NCBI GenBank assembly: GCA_030148505.1
Contig: JASBTI010000034.1
Location: forward strand, 1-64,000
Source: Rhodanobacter sp.
Lineage (GTDB): Bacteria > Pseudomonadota > Gammaproteobacteria > Xanthomonadales > Rhodanobacteraceae
DNA length: 64,000 nt
Direction: 5' to 3'
Part shown: positions 10,147 through 19,357 of the stretch, piece by piece
Position numbering within the stretch: position 1 is the stretch's first letter
Layout of the letters: every line of letters begins with the position of its first letter
The notes under the pieces: model-generated
Database searches by the model: none
What the model saw: only the letters and a program-made list of their open reading frames with translations
What the model was told of the DNA's origin: nothing
Position numbers and translations under genes: made by a program

Positions 10147-11721
10147 TCAGCCTTGCCAGCCAGGCAGACCGAGAGCCCTGCGCAGCGGATCAAGCAAGGC
10201 GCCATAATGCGCCGTTCGTGCGGTGTCTTTGCGTAGGGGTTGACGTACCTGGGTCGCGCTGGGCGAACGCACTTCACGGGTAATTTCATGAAAACGCAGG
10301 CAAGCTTCTTCGAAAGGCAACTCGCAGAACGCCAGCAGTCGGCGTATCTGAGCCGAGGGGTCCGCCAGCATGGCTTCGTAATCATGCTGCAGGACGCGAT
10401 CCGGAGACAGACCGCTCCAATGCTGCAGGCTGCGATCACAGTCGCGCCAGAAACTTGCCAGATCCTCGAAATCACGCGCGTACTCGTTGTTGTCCATGCG
10501 CTGGCGGTAGCACGAAAAGCACGTCTCTAATGGGTCGCGGCGGCAACCGATGATATGCGCTCCCGGCAACATCGCCCGGATCGCGCCTATATAAATCCAG
10601 TTGCCCGGCAGCTTGTCGGTAAACAAGGGCCGTTCGCGCCGCCAATGCGCAGTGCGCGACAGGTAGCGCTGGCCTAGACGCTCCCAGTCCGCGGGCTCCA
10701 TCGCGTTGACCCAGCGCGGAAACGGCATATTGCGCCGCCGCGACTCCTCGGCGAGCACCTGGGGCAGATCCGCCAGCTCGCCGGCGCCCTGTACCGTCGA
10801 ATGCGAAGCCAGAATCTGCTCGACGAGCGTCGACCCCGAGCGCGGCAGGCCGACGATGAAGATGACCTCGCGACCCAAATCTTCAGTGGCATTGACGGGG
10901 ATTGGCGTAAAGGCCTCAGGGAGCGCATTGCTCGCCGCCGAATAGCCGGTGCGCTTCCATTTCTGGCGCTGCCTCGCCCGGGCATTGGCTTGCCGCAAGG
11001 CATCGAGTGCATCGCTATAGCGGCGGTTGTCGTCGAATGCCTTGGCCAAGGCAAAGCCGATGGCGATCAGATCGTCTGCCGTGGCCGCAGGTTGTCGCAG
11101 TGCAGCCTGCATCTGAAGAATGTCGTTTTCGTCCAGGCGCAGGGTTTTCAGATCGGCCAAACCCCACCAGGCCATCCCGGCCCATGGACGTTCGGCAATC
11201 ATCTGACGATAGGTGCTGGCCGCTGCGACGACATCGCCGCGCATCCGTAACAGGTCGGCCAGCAGCGCCCGCGCATCCATGTGATCGGCCGCCAAATCCA
11301 CCGCGCGCTGCAAGGCCGGCACGGCCTCTTCGTTGCGTACGCAGCGTGTAAGCATGACGCCAAGGTTGTACCAGGCATCCGCCATGTCGGGTTGCAATTC
11401 ACAAGTCAGCCGCAACGTTGTCACGGCCGCATCGTATTGGCCTGCCTGGCCCAGCAAGGTGCCCAAGGTATTGTGGTAGACCGGATCGCCGGGGCGCTTC
11501 GCCAGTGCGCGGCGCATGCAGCTTATCGCGTCCTGATGCTGCCCTCGCATCCCGTGGATTCCGGCCTGCATGCGCAGCGCCTCGGGATGCTCACGCTGTG
11601 CGGCCGGCAGCTCGGCAAGCTGGCGGTCTGCCTCGTCCACGCGCCCTGCATCGAGAGCCGTCGCGACAGCCGTCATGCAGCTCGCCGCTTGCTGACTCAA
11701 CCCTTCCAATCGTGGTGTCAT
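10147..11721 (-). CDS. TPR-domain sulfotransferase (TST3); start placed at 11721 (ORF is open to 11937)
   Basis: TPR repeats (DPVYHNTLGTLLGQAGQYDAAVTTLRLTCELQPDMADAWYNLGVML) then EVIFIVGLPRSGSTLVEQILASHSTVQGAGELADLP. Confidence 0.85.
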   Translation of the reverse strand: MTPRLEGLSQQAASCMTAVATALDAGRVDEADRQLAELPAAQREHPEALRMQAGIHGMRGQHQDAISCMRRALAKRPGDPVYHNTLGTLLGQAGQYDAAVTTLRLTCELQPDMADAWYNLGVMLTRCVRNEEAVPALQRAVDLAADHMDARALLADLLRMRGDVVAAASTYRQMIAERPWAGMAWWGLADLKTLRLDENDILQMQAALRQPAATADDLIAIGFALAKAFDDNRRYSDALDALRQANARARQRQKWKRTGYSAASNALPEAFTPIPVNATEDLGREVIFIVGLPRSGSTLVEQILASHSTVQGAGELADLPQVLAEESRRRNMPFPRWVNAMEPADWERLGQRYLSRTAHWRRERPLFTDKLPGNWIYIGAIRAMLPGAHIIGCRRDPLETCFSCYRQRMDNNEYARDFEDLASFWRDCDRSLQHWSGLSPDRVLQHDYEAMLADPSAQIRRLLAFCELPFEEACLRFHEITREVRSPSATQVRQPLRKDTARTAHYGALLDPLRRALGLPGWQG

Positions 11722-12171
11722 CCGGTCTCCAAGATTTCGCCGCCCCATGCCTACGCGCGACTTCTTCGTGGCGCAGGTAACGTCAGCAATCCGCATCTCG
11801 CCGCCGCACTGGTGTTGGCTACAGGTGGCCATTATGCCCGCTCGTCGGTGGCGAAAGGGTTGGGGGCATTGATGAGCTGCACGTCGCCATCGCTTTCGGT
11901 GCCTCGGGTCCACAGCGCCAGTCTTACTACCGGACAATCGGTAGCCCGACGTCGACTCCGAAGGCCTGACTTGGTCGACAAGAGGGAGTTCTGACTGCGC
12001 GCACCGCCGAGGAGGCCTTCGAAGACTGATCGCTAAATCTTGCGGCTGCGAGGAGACAATGACGATCTTGCGGGGAGATCCCCGAAGAAGGCCGATTTAT
12101 TAGTGCCGAACCGCAGTAAATTTCGCATTGTTGAGCGCATCAATTTGCGATTATACGCAAATAATAACGGG

Positions 12172-12201
12172 TGTTGACTTTTTGTTACGCGACTGTTTAG
12201 T
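12172..12201 (+). promoter_or_regulatory. Putative promoter upstream of TBDR2
   Basis: TGTTGACTTTTTGTTAC (12172-12188), 16/17 identical to the motif upstream of TBDR3; TTGAC is 252 nt upstream of the ATG. -10 not well defined (TTTAGT). Confidence 0.5.
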
Positions 12202-12328
12202 CTCGAGGTCGCTGAACAACGTCTCCGGATACTTGGCAATACGCAAGATATCGTCCACAGGGGCGCAAATATTCGTTGACTTGTAAATCAGCAAAAACGG
12301 GGAAGTAACTTTCTGCGGTTATTAATGC

Positions 12329-12377
12329 GTACCTGCCTTTGAGGCACTAGGTACCTAACACTTTTAGTGTTTTTTTT
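12329..12377 (+). promoter_or_regulatory. Tandem hairpins in TBDR2 leader, the second resembling an intrinsic terminator (candidate attenuator)
   Basis: GTACC-TGCCT-TTG-AGGCA-(CTA)-GGTAC (12329-12354), then AACACT-TTT-AGTGTT plus a T run (12357-12377). Confidence 0.4.
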
Positions 12378-12425
12378 AATCGTAAATTCAAGATATCACG
12401 AGATAAATCGTGCTGGGGAGCCGTT

Positions 12426-15400
12426 ATGTCCATAAAGCGTCAAAGTTATACCAATCTCAGAAAATCCGGGCTGGTGCGCCGCACTGCCTTGACGGTGGCG
12501 GTGACCGCCGCGCTTGCCATGACGGGCCAGGTAGCTGCCCAGTCCACTACGGGTACGATCTTCGGTACGGCCCCAGTGGCCGCCGGCGAAACGGTACTTA
12601 TCACCAACAACTCAGGCATTTCACGTGAAGTGGCGGTGGACGGTGCAGGTCAGTTTCGCGCCGGCAACATGCCCACTGGCGTCTACACGGTCACCTTGAA
12701 GAAAGATGGTGCTGTCGTGGACTCGCGCAAAGGCATCGCGCTGGCGCCCAACGCCGGTTCCTCGGTTTCGTTCGTCGCCAAGCCCACGACCGAAATGTCC
12801 GCCGTCACCGTTACCGCCGGCGTGCTTCCGGCTATCGATGTAACCAGCGTCAACTCGAGTACGGTCATTACGGCGAAGCAACTGCTGCAGTTGCCACTCC
12901 AGCAAAGTGCAGAGGCCATCGCACTGCTGGCGCCGAATACGGCCCAAGGTGCCGGTGCCTACTTTGGTAATCTGGTGTCCTTCGGTGGTTCGGGCGTAGC
13001 TGAGAATTCCTACTACGTCAACGGCTTTTCCACGGGCGACCCGTTCAAGAACCTCGGTGGCTTCCAGCTGCCTTACGGCGCGATCTCCCAACAGGAAACC
13101 CTGAGCGGTGGTTATGGCGCTAAGTACGGTCGTTCCGACGGCGGCGTAATCAACCAGATCGGCAAGAGCGGCACTGATCAGTGGCATTTTGGTGCCCTGT
13201 ATAGCATTGCTCCCGAGTCCTGGTCCGATAGCGTGGACAACCTTAATTATCCAAGCATCAGTCTCACCGCTCCGTATGCCCTCGCTGACCCGACCCTGCC
13301 GGGTACGCTTTACAGCTATGGCGGTAAGACCAACAGCTCAGAAGAGATCAACTCAGCCTATGTCAGCGGCCCGTTGATCAAGGATAAACTGTTCTTTTTC
13401 CTGGGGGTTGAGCACAAAAGGACCCACGGCACCAGTGTGTCCAACATCACGGATGGCCGCTTGCGGGAGTACAGCGACAACACCACCCGCTATTACGGCA
13501 AGGTCAACTGGAATATCGACAACAACAACACCTTGGAAGCGACGGTTCTCGACCAAAAGCAGACCAATGGCACGGGATCGACGTATAACTTCGACTACAA
13601 CACCTTTCAGCGCGGTGCCTTTATCACCCACAACGACAAGGTGCACAACGATGCGCGGTTCCTGATCGCCCACTACACCAGCTATATCAGCGACAACGCC
13701 ACCTTAAGCGTGTTGTGGGGTAAGGGTACGTTCAGTAATCCGACCCAACTGGGCAATCCAAGCACCCTGCCGCGTATCCTCGGTGGCAGATACCAAAATC
13801 CAGCGTTCTGGGCCGCGGGCACGAACCCGAACACCGGTATCACCAATAGTCAGACCAATACCTATGTCGGTTCGCCCGACGCCGCCGATGGCACTCATGG
13901 CCTGCGTGTCGACTTCAGCTACCAGCTGGACAGCCATTTGCTTGGCGTAGGTATCGACAACATGAACTACAGCGCGCATGACCAGGGGCGTCTGACCTCG
14001 GGGCCGAACTACTTCTGGTACTACCGTCCCGGCGGCACCACGGTACGCAAGTACTCGATCTTCGACACTACCAGCATGACAACCAGCCAGAAGGCGTTCT
14101 ACTTGCAGGATATCTGGCAGGTCGCGCAGAACGTCCAGTTGAACATCGGCGTGCGTAATGAGCACTACATCAACAACAACGATCTGGGCCAGGCCTTTGT
14201 CGACATGAAGAACCAGTGGGAGCCGCGCATCGGCGCCAGCTGGGATGTCAACGGAGACTCGACGTTCAAGGTCTATGGCAACCTGGGCCGTTATTACTTG
14301 GCGCTACCCAACAGCGTAGCCAAGCGTGCTGCCAACCGTTCCACCTACGTCGAGACCTGGTACAGCTACACGGGTATCGATCCAACCACCGGTGTGCCGA
14401 CTGGCTTGGCTGTGACACGTCCACAGTATTCGCCGGATGGCGAGGTGGGTACCCCGAAAGATCCCGGGCAGGTGGCCGCGTCCAATCTGCGTCCGCAGTA
14501 CATCGATGAGCTGATCGTCGGCTTCGACAAGCAGTTGAACGAAAAGTGGGTGTACGGCGCCAAGGCGATGTACCGCAAGTTGGGCACGGTAATTGATGAT
14601 GAATGTTCGCCCGGCCAGATTGCCGCCAAGATGACCAAGATGGGTCTGGACCCGAACCAGTACTATGACTCGCTCTACGGTGCCGCCTACTGCCGCCTGA
14701 TCAATCCGGGTCAGAGCAACAGCTTGTCCTTGAAGAAGGCAGACGGCACCTATACCAGCGTCACCATGACTCAGGCCGACTGGGGCTATCTGCAGAAGCC
14801 GAAGCGCAATTACACGTCGCTGAACCTGTATCTGGAGCATCCATTTGATGGCAAGTGGTACGGTCGCGTGGACTACACCTTGACCAACGCCAACGGCAAC
14901 ACCGCAGGTCAGACCCGACCGGACTTCGGCCAGGCCGATATCTCGAAGACCGAAGACTGGGATTCCTGGCAGCTAATGGCCGGCGCGAATGGCCAGCTGA
15001 TGAACAGCCGCAAGCACGTGCTGCGCATGTTTGGTGCCTATCAGCTCACCCCGGAGTGGCTGGTCTCGGCCACGGCGCTGATGCAGTCCGGCGTGGCTGA
15101 GGAGTGTCTGGGCTATTTCGGTGCGGGTTTGACCGATCCGACGGGTTATGGTCCGAACTACCACTTCTGTGCGGGCAAGGAGATTCACCCGGGCTACCAG
15201 CACACACCGTGGACACACACGCTCAACCTCGGTGTGCGGTATACACCGAACTTCGCCGACAAGAAGCTGGCATTCAAGGTTGACATTTACAACGTGTTCA
15301 ACGAGCAGAAGGCGACCCAAACAGATCCTGGGTTCGCGGCCGGCAGCGGTAACACTTCGTATTCCACGGCGGATTACATCGTATCGAACACCTTCCATAT

Positions 15401-15458
15401 CCCGATCTCTCGCGAGATGCCGCGGTATGTTCGCTTCTCGGTGTCGTACGACTACTAA
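12426..15458 (+). CDS. TonB-dependent receptor, Oar-like, with N-terminal carboxypeptidase-regulatory-like domain (TBDR2)
   Basis: Signal peptide; QSTTGTIFGTAPVAAGETVLI...GVYTVTLKKDG domain; plug; barrel ending PRYVRFSVSYDY. Confidence 0.9.
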   Translation: MSIKRQSYTNLRKSGLVRRTALTVAVTAALAMTGQVAAQSTTGTIFGTAPVAAGETVLITNNSGISREVAVDGAGQFRAGNMPTGVYTVTLKKDGAVVDSRKGIALAPNAGSSVSFVAKPTTEMSAVTVTAGVLPAIDVTSVNSSTVITAKQLLQLPLQQSAEAIALLAPNTAQGAGAYFGNLVSFGGSGVAENSYYVNGFSTGDPFKNLGGFQLPYGAISQQETLSGGYGAKYGRSDGGVINQIGKSGTDQWHFGALYSIAPESWSDSVDNLNYPSISLTAPYALADPTLPGTLYSYGGKTNSSEEINSAYVSGPLIKDKLFFFLGVEHKRTHGTSVSNITDGRLREYSDNTTRYYGKVNWNIDNNNTLEATVLDQKQTNGTGSTYNFDYNTFQRGAFITHNDKVHNDARFLIAHYTSYISDNATLSVLWGKGTFSNPTQLGNPSTLPRILGGRYQNPAFWAAGTNPNTGITNSQTNTYVGSPDAADGTHGLRVDFSYQLDSHLLGVGIDNMNYSAHDQGRLTSGPNYFWYYRPGGTTVRKYSIFDTTSMTTSQKAFYLQDIWQVAQNVQLNIGVRNEHYINNNDLGQAFVDMKNQWEPRIGASWDVNGDSTFKVYGNLGRYYLALPNSVAKRAANRSTYVETWYSYTGIDPTTGVPTGLAVTRPQYSPDGEVGTPKDPGQVAASNLRPQYIDELIVGFDKQLNEKWVYGAKAMYRKLGTVIDDECSPGQIAAKMTKMGLDPNQYYDSLYGAAYCRLINPGQSNSLSLKKADGTYTSVTMTQADWGYLQKPKRNYTSLNLYLEHPFDGKWYGRVDYTLTNANGNTAGQTRPDFGQADISKTEDWDSWQLMAGANGQLMNSRKHVLRMFGAYQLTPEWLVSATALMQSGVAEECLGYFGAGLTDPTGYGPNYHFCAGKEIHPGYQHTPWTHTLNLGVRYTPNFADKKLAFKVDIYNVFNEQKATQTDPGFAAGSGNTSYSTADYIVSNTFHIPISREMPRYVRFSVSYDY

Positions 15459-15484
15459 TCGCAGTGGCTGCTACGTGAGCAACT

Positions 15485-15514
15485 AGAACCACCGGCCTCG
15501 CGGCCGGTGGTTCT
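15485..15514. terminator. Strong hairpin between convergent TBDR2 and TST4
   Basis: Perfect 13-bp stem AGAACCACCGGCC / GGCCGGTGGTTCT with a TCGC loop; no long T tract. Confidence 0.6.
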
Positions 15515-15752
15515 CTTGGCACCCAACAACGCATCCTGCGTCTCGGGACAATGAGTTCGCTTGGGCCGGGAGAAGTCGGTACCACGGGTCGTTCGATGAG
15601 CCCCGCAGCCACGGCTACAAACGCTTTCGTCTGGAGAAAATGGCCACACAGCTGGCCGCTACGTTTTGGAAGAGGCTGGTGCACAGAAACGCTGGCCAAG
15701 CTTCCGTCAGGTAATGGAGTTGCAAGCGGCATCCATCGGGCGGGCTGAAACA

Positions 15753-17372
15753 TTAAGCCGACGGCACCTGGGTACATGCTTCTGCAAGCGCCAGTTGCAG
15801 CGGCTCAAGCTGTGCTTCGTAGTGTCGCCACTCGCCGAGACTGCGGGTGTGGACCGCTTCGCGAACCTGTGCGCTGCTGGGTGTGGCTACCGGTGCCGCG
15901 TTGCGTTCCGGGTGCAGGCAGTGCTCCTCAAGCTCCAGTCCGCAGTGCGCCAGAACCCCGCGCAGCGTCGTTTCCGTGTCGGTAACCAGCGCAGTGTAGG
16001 AAACGTCCAGCATCGCATTGGGGAATGCGCTGCGCCAGTGCGCGGTGAGTCGGACGTACTGCGTGTAGTAGTGGGCCAGTGACGGCATGTCGTAGCTATA
16101 TGCCGAAGCAGGACCGAGCATCGCCTTGAGATTGGAGAAACAGGTGTCCATCGGCTCGCGGACCATGTGCAGGATAGGTGCATGCGGTAGCGCGCGGTGG
16201 ATGAAAGGGACCATCCGCACGTTGATCGGCAGTTTGTCGATGTAGTAACGGCGTCCTTGTGCGCGCCATTGCGTCTGCATCAGATAGCGCCTGCCCCATT
16301 CCGCGAAATCAACGATCGGGCTGCGCTCGAGCGCTTTCAGCATGCCTTGCACACCACTTGCAGGAACGTCGGACATCCACAGCAACTGGCGCCGAAAGTC
16401 ATTGATTTCGCCTGCGGAAACAACTTGCGAGTGGCTGGAAATCATGCGATCAAGCAAGGTCGTGCCCGAACGCGGCATGCCAACGATGAAGATCGGGACA
16501 GGACCGACAAAAGCAGTACGCGTCCCGATAGACGCCGTACCGATGGCCTGCGACGCGCGGATAAGCGCTTCAGTCACCGCACTTTCGCCGGCTTCGTCAT
16601 ACGGACTGAGTGCGTGCATCAGCGCGTTGCTGGCTGCCAGTGCTGGCCATGCCTCGGCATACCGGCCAAGGTCGTCAAGCTCCTTGAACCGCGCGGACTC
16701 GAAGTTGGCCCGCGCAAAGCGGTCCGTCGGTAACGAGCTATTCGCCGGGATGCGCCGCAGCTGCGCTTGCAAGGTGTCGAGGTGGTTGCTTGCCGGTGTC
16801 TGCCTGCGCAGATTGGCCTGCGCCACCGCGGCGTCGCCGGAATCAGGCCAGCGATGCAGGTAATCCTGAAGCACGGTATCGGCTTGCCTGATGTCTCCGG
16901 TGTACTGACACAGCATCGCATGCAGGTAGAGCGCGTCCGGCGTGTCGACCCCTGCCGCCAGCGCCTGCTCCATCAGCGCCTTCGCCGACGCCATTTCGCC
17001 GAACATCCAGCGCAATTGGGCCTGGCTGGCCAGCATGGGGGCTGACAGTTGGCGCTTCATCGCAGGGTGATCCATGCAGGCGCGCGCAGCCACGATTTCC
17101 CCGTTGAAGTACAACTGGCGTATCAACTCGACGATCAGTTGAATATCGTCGGGCAGCGTGTTCGCGACCTGCAGCAAGTGATGGAGAGAGGCGCGCAACC
17201 GGCCGCGTTGACGTATCACGCCGGCGAGCTCGACGCGCGCGTGGGCATCGTGCGGGGTCAGCTGCAGCAAAGACTCGAGTGTCGCCTGCGCTGCATCCAG
17301 CAGGCCTGCCGCCAGGTACTGGCTGGCGCGACGGCGAAGACGGCTCTCTGTGGAAATCACATCGGTGGTCAT
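15753..17372 (-). CDS. TPR-domain sulfotransferase (TST4)
   Basis: VPIFIVGMPRSGTTLLDRMISSHSQVVSAGEINDF; N-terminal TPR-like region. Confidence 0.85.
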   Translation of the reverse strand: MTTDVISTESRLRRRASQYLAAGLLDAAQATLESLLQLTPHDAHARVELAGVIRQRGRLRASLHHLLQVANTLPDDIQLIVELIRQLYFNGEIVAARACMDHPAMKRQLSAPMLASQAQLRWMFGEMASAKALMEQALAAGVDTPDALYLHAMLCQYTGDIRQADTVLQDYLHRWPDSGDAAVAQANLRRQTPASNHLDTLQAQLRRIPANSSLPTDRFARANFESARFKELDDLGRYAEAWPALAASNALMHALSPYDEAGESAVTEALIRASQAIGTASIGTRTAFVGPVPIFIVGMPRSGTTLLDRMISSHSQVVSAGEINDFRRQLLWMSDVPASGVQGMLKALERSPIVDFAEWGRRYLMQTQWRAQGRRYYIDKLPINVRMVPFIHRALPHAPILHMVREPMDTCFSNLKAMLGPASAYSYDMPSLAHYYTQYVRLTAHWRSAFPNAMLDVSYTALVTDTETTLRGVLAHCGLELEEHCLHPERNAAPVATPSSAQVREAVHTRSLGEWRHYEAQLEPLQLALAEACTQVPSA

Positions 17373-17556
17373 CGATTTTCGATACCTGTTCTGGTTGCTG
17401 CAAAGCCTATGTCAGCGAAGGGCGGGCTCGATATGCCAGACCGAGATCTCCCGCTGCTGGACACGTCGTAGCCATGGCAGGTCGCGGCGCGCTCCGCGAT
17501 ATGCGTAACGCGTGTGACCCGGGCCGGCATCGTCGTGGCGGTGCCGACAAGAGCTT

Positions 17557-19149
17557 TCAACCGAGCGCCTGCCGCAAGGGCTCCAGCTGCTTGGCGTAGT
17601 GTTCCCATTGACCGACGTTGCGTGTATGGACGGGTTCCCGTACCTGCACGCTGCTTGGCGTGGCGACCGCCGCCGCGTTGCGCTCCGGATGCAGGCAGGC
17701 ATCTTCCATCGCCAGCCCGCAGTGATCCAGTACCCGACCCAGGGTGGCTTCCGGTTCGCTGACCAAAGCGGCGTAGGACACATCGAGCATGCCTCCGGGA
17801 AGGGTGGCATGCACATGGTTTACCAGACGCCTGTACTGCCCGTAGTAGTGCGCCAGTGCCTTCATCTCGTAACAGTAGGCTGAAGCATTGCCGAACATGG
17901 CCTTCAGATTGGAAAAGCACACATCCATCGGCGCACGCACCATATGCAGGATCGGTGCATGCGGCAAGGCACGGCGGATGAAGGAAGCCAGGCGAATGTT
18001 GCTCGGCAGCTTGTCGATGTAATACCTGTGTCCCTGCGCACGCCATTGAGTCTGTCGGAGATAGCGTGCTCCGAGTTCCGCGAAATCCATGTCGGTGAAG
18101 GTCGCAGTTGCCTTCAGCAGACTGTGCACGCCATTTGGCGCAACATCCGCCATCCAGTGCACCTGATGCTGGAAGTCGTGGATCTCGCCGGCGGAAACCA
18201 CATTGGAGTGAGCGGACAGCATGTGGTCTAGAAGGGTTGTGCCTGAACGCGGCAGACCGACAATGAAGATGGGTGTGGGGCCAGTAGGCGCCGGTGTGGT
18301 AGCGGGCGGTAGGGATGCTGCGCCGGGTACCTGCAGCAGTGCATCGGTCAAGGCGGTCTCGCTTGCCGCATCATACGGATTCAGTTCATGCATGGACGCA
18401 TTGCTTCTCGCCATCGCCGCCCACGCTTCGTCGTAACGACCGAGATCGTCGAGGACTTTGAACAGCGCCGATTCGAATTCGGCGCGGACAAACCGTACCC
18501 GCGCATCTGCGGAATTTTCGGGAATCCGCTCAAGGCTTTCGCGCAACACCGCCAAGTCGTTGGCCGTCGGGGTATGCCTGCGCAAATTCGCCAGCACTAC
18601 CGCGGCATCGCCATAGTCCGGCCAGCGCCGCAGACAATCCCGCAGTGTCGCCTCGGCCTCATCGATGCGTCCGCTAAACTGGAACAGCATGGCGTTCAGG
18701 TAATACTCCCCCGCGCTGGCGATGCCTCCCGCCACCGCCCGATCCATGCGTTCCCTTGCGGCGGGTATCTCCCCCAGCATCCAGCGCAACTGGGCCTGCT
18801 CGGTGAGCACCTCGGTAGGTGGGGCGGGTGCACGTTCAAGGTGCGCAGCACAGGCGCGCGCTGCCAGCGTTTCGCCATGGATCGACAAATGCCATGCCAA
18901 TTGCGCGATCAGCGACGTGTCATTGGGCAGCAAGGGTACGGCCTGCAGGAACGCCCGGGTTGCCGCACGCATCTGGCCGCGCCTGAGCAGCACACTGGCA
19001 AGCTCCATGCGCACTGAAACATCGCGTGGTGTGTAGTGCAGGAGTGATTCGAGGGCGTTTTGGGCCGCAACCCATTGCTGCGTGTCGACGTACTGGCGAG
19101 CATCGCGGCGAAGATCGGCTGGCCTCGCGAGGTTGTTCAATGCATCCAT
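17557..19149 (-). CDS. TPR-domain sulfotransferase (TST5); start placed at 19149 (ORF is open to 19338)
   Basis: TPIFIVGLPRSGTTLLDHMLSAHSNVVSAGEIHDF; closely related to TST4 and TST6. Confidence 0.85.
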   Translation of the reverse strand: MDALNNLARPADLRRDARQYVDTQQWVAAQNALESLLHYTPRDVSVRMELASVLLRRGQMRAATRAFLQAVPLLPNDTSLIAQLAWHLSIHGETLAARACAAHLERAPAPPTEVLTEQAQLRWMLGEIPAARERMDRAVAGGIASAGEYYLNAMLFQFSGRIDEAEATLRDCLRRWPDYGDAAVVLANLRRHTPTANDLAVLRESLERIPENSADARVRFVRAEFESALFKVLDDLGRYDEAWAAMARSNASMHELNPYDAASETALTDALLQVPGAASLPPATTPAPTGPTPIFIVGLPRSGTTLLDHMLSAHSNVVSAGEIHDFQHQVHWMADVAPNGVHSLLKATATFTDMDFAELGARYLRQTQWRAQGHRYYIDKLPSNIRLASFIRRALPHAPILHMVRAPMDVCFSNLKAMFGNASAYCYEMKALAHYYGQYRRLVNHVHATLPGGMLDVSYAALVSEPEATLGRVLDHCGLAMEDACLHPERNAAAVATPSSVQVREPVHTRNVGQWEHYAKQLEPLRQALG

Positions 19150-19357
19150 CGATGGATGGTATCCGCATCCTCCGCAGGGTGCCAAATGGCCATTACCCGA
19201 ACGTCGCGCGCCGCGCGCTGTCCTCTGCCGCCGCCGAAACACGCGCACAAGCCGGAACAGATGTAGCCCGCGTCGTGCATCCATGAGGACGCTGTTGGCG
19301 TCCGGGTATTGCTTGATCTGCCTGAGCGTCGCGAACATGCTTCATGACAGCTTGCTG

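Noticed and set aside
15541-15752. Possible gene remnant between TBDR2 and TST4 (for example HGYKRFRLEKMATQLAATFWKRLVHRNAGQ)
   Set aside because: Coding-like stretch but no family recognised and no homologous partner in the window; cannot be supported without a database search.
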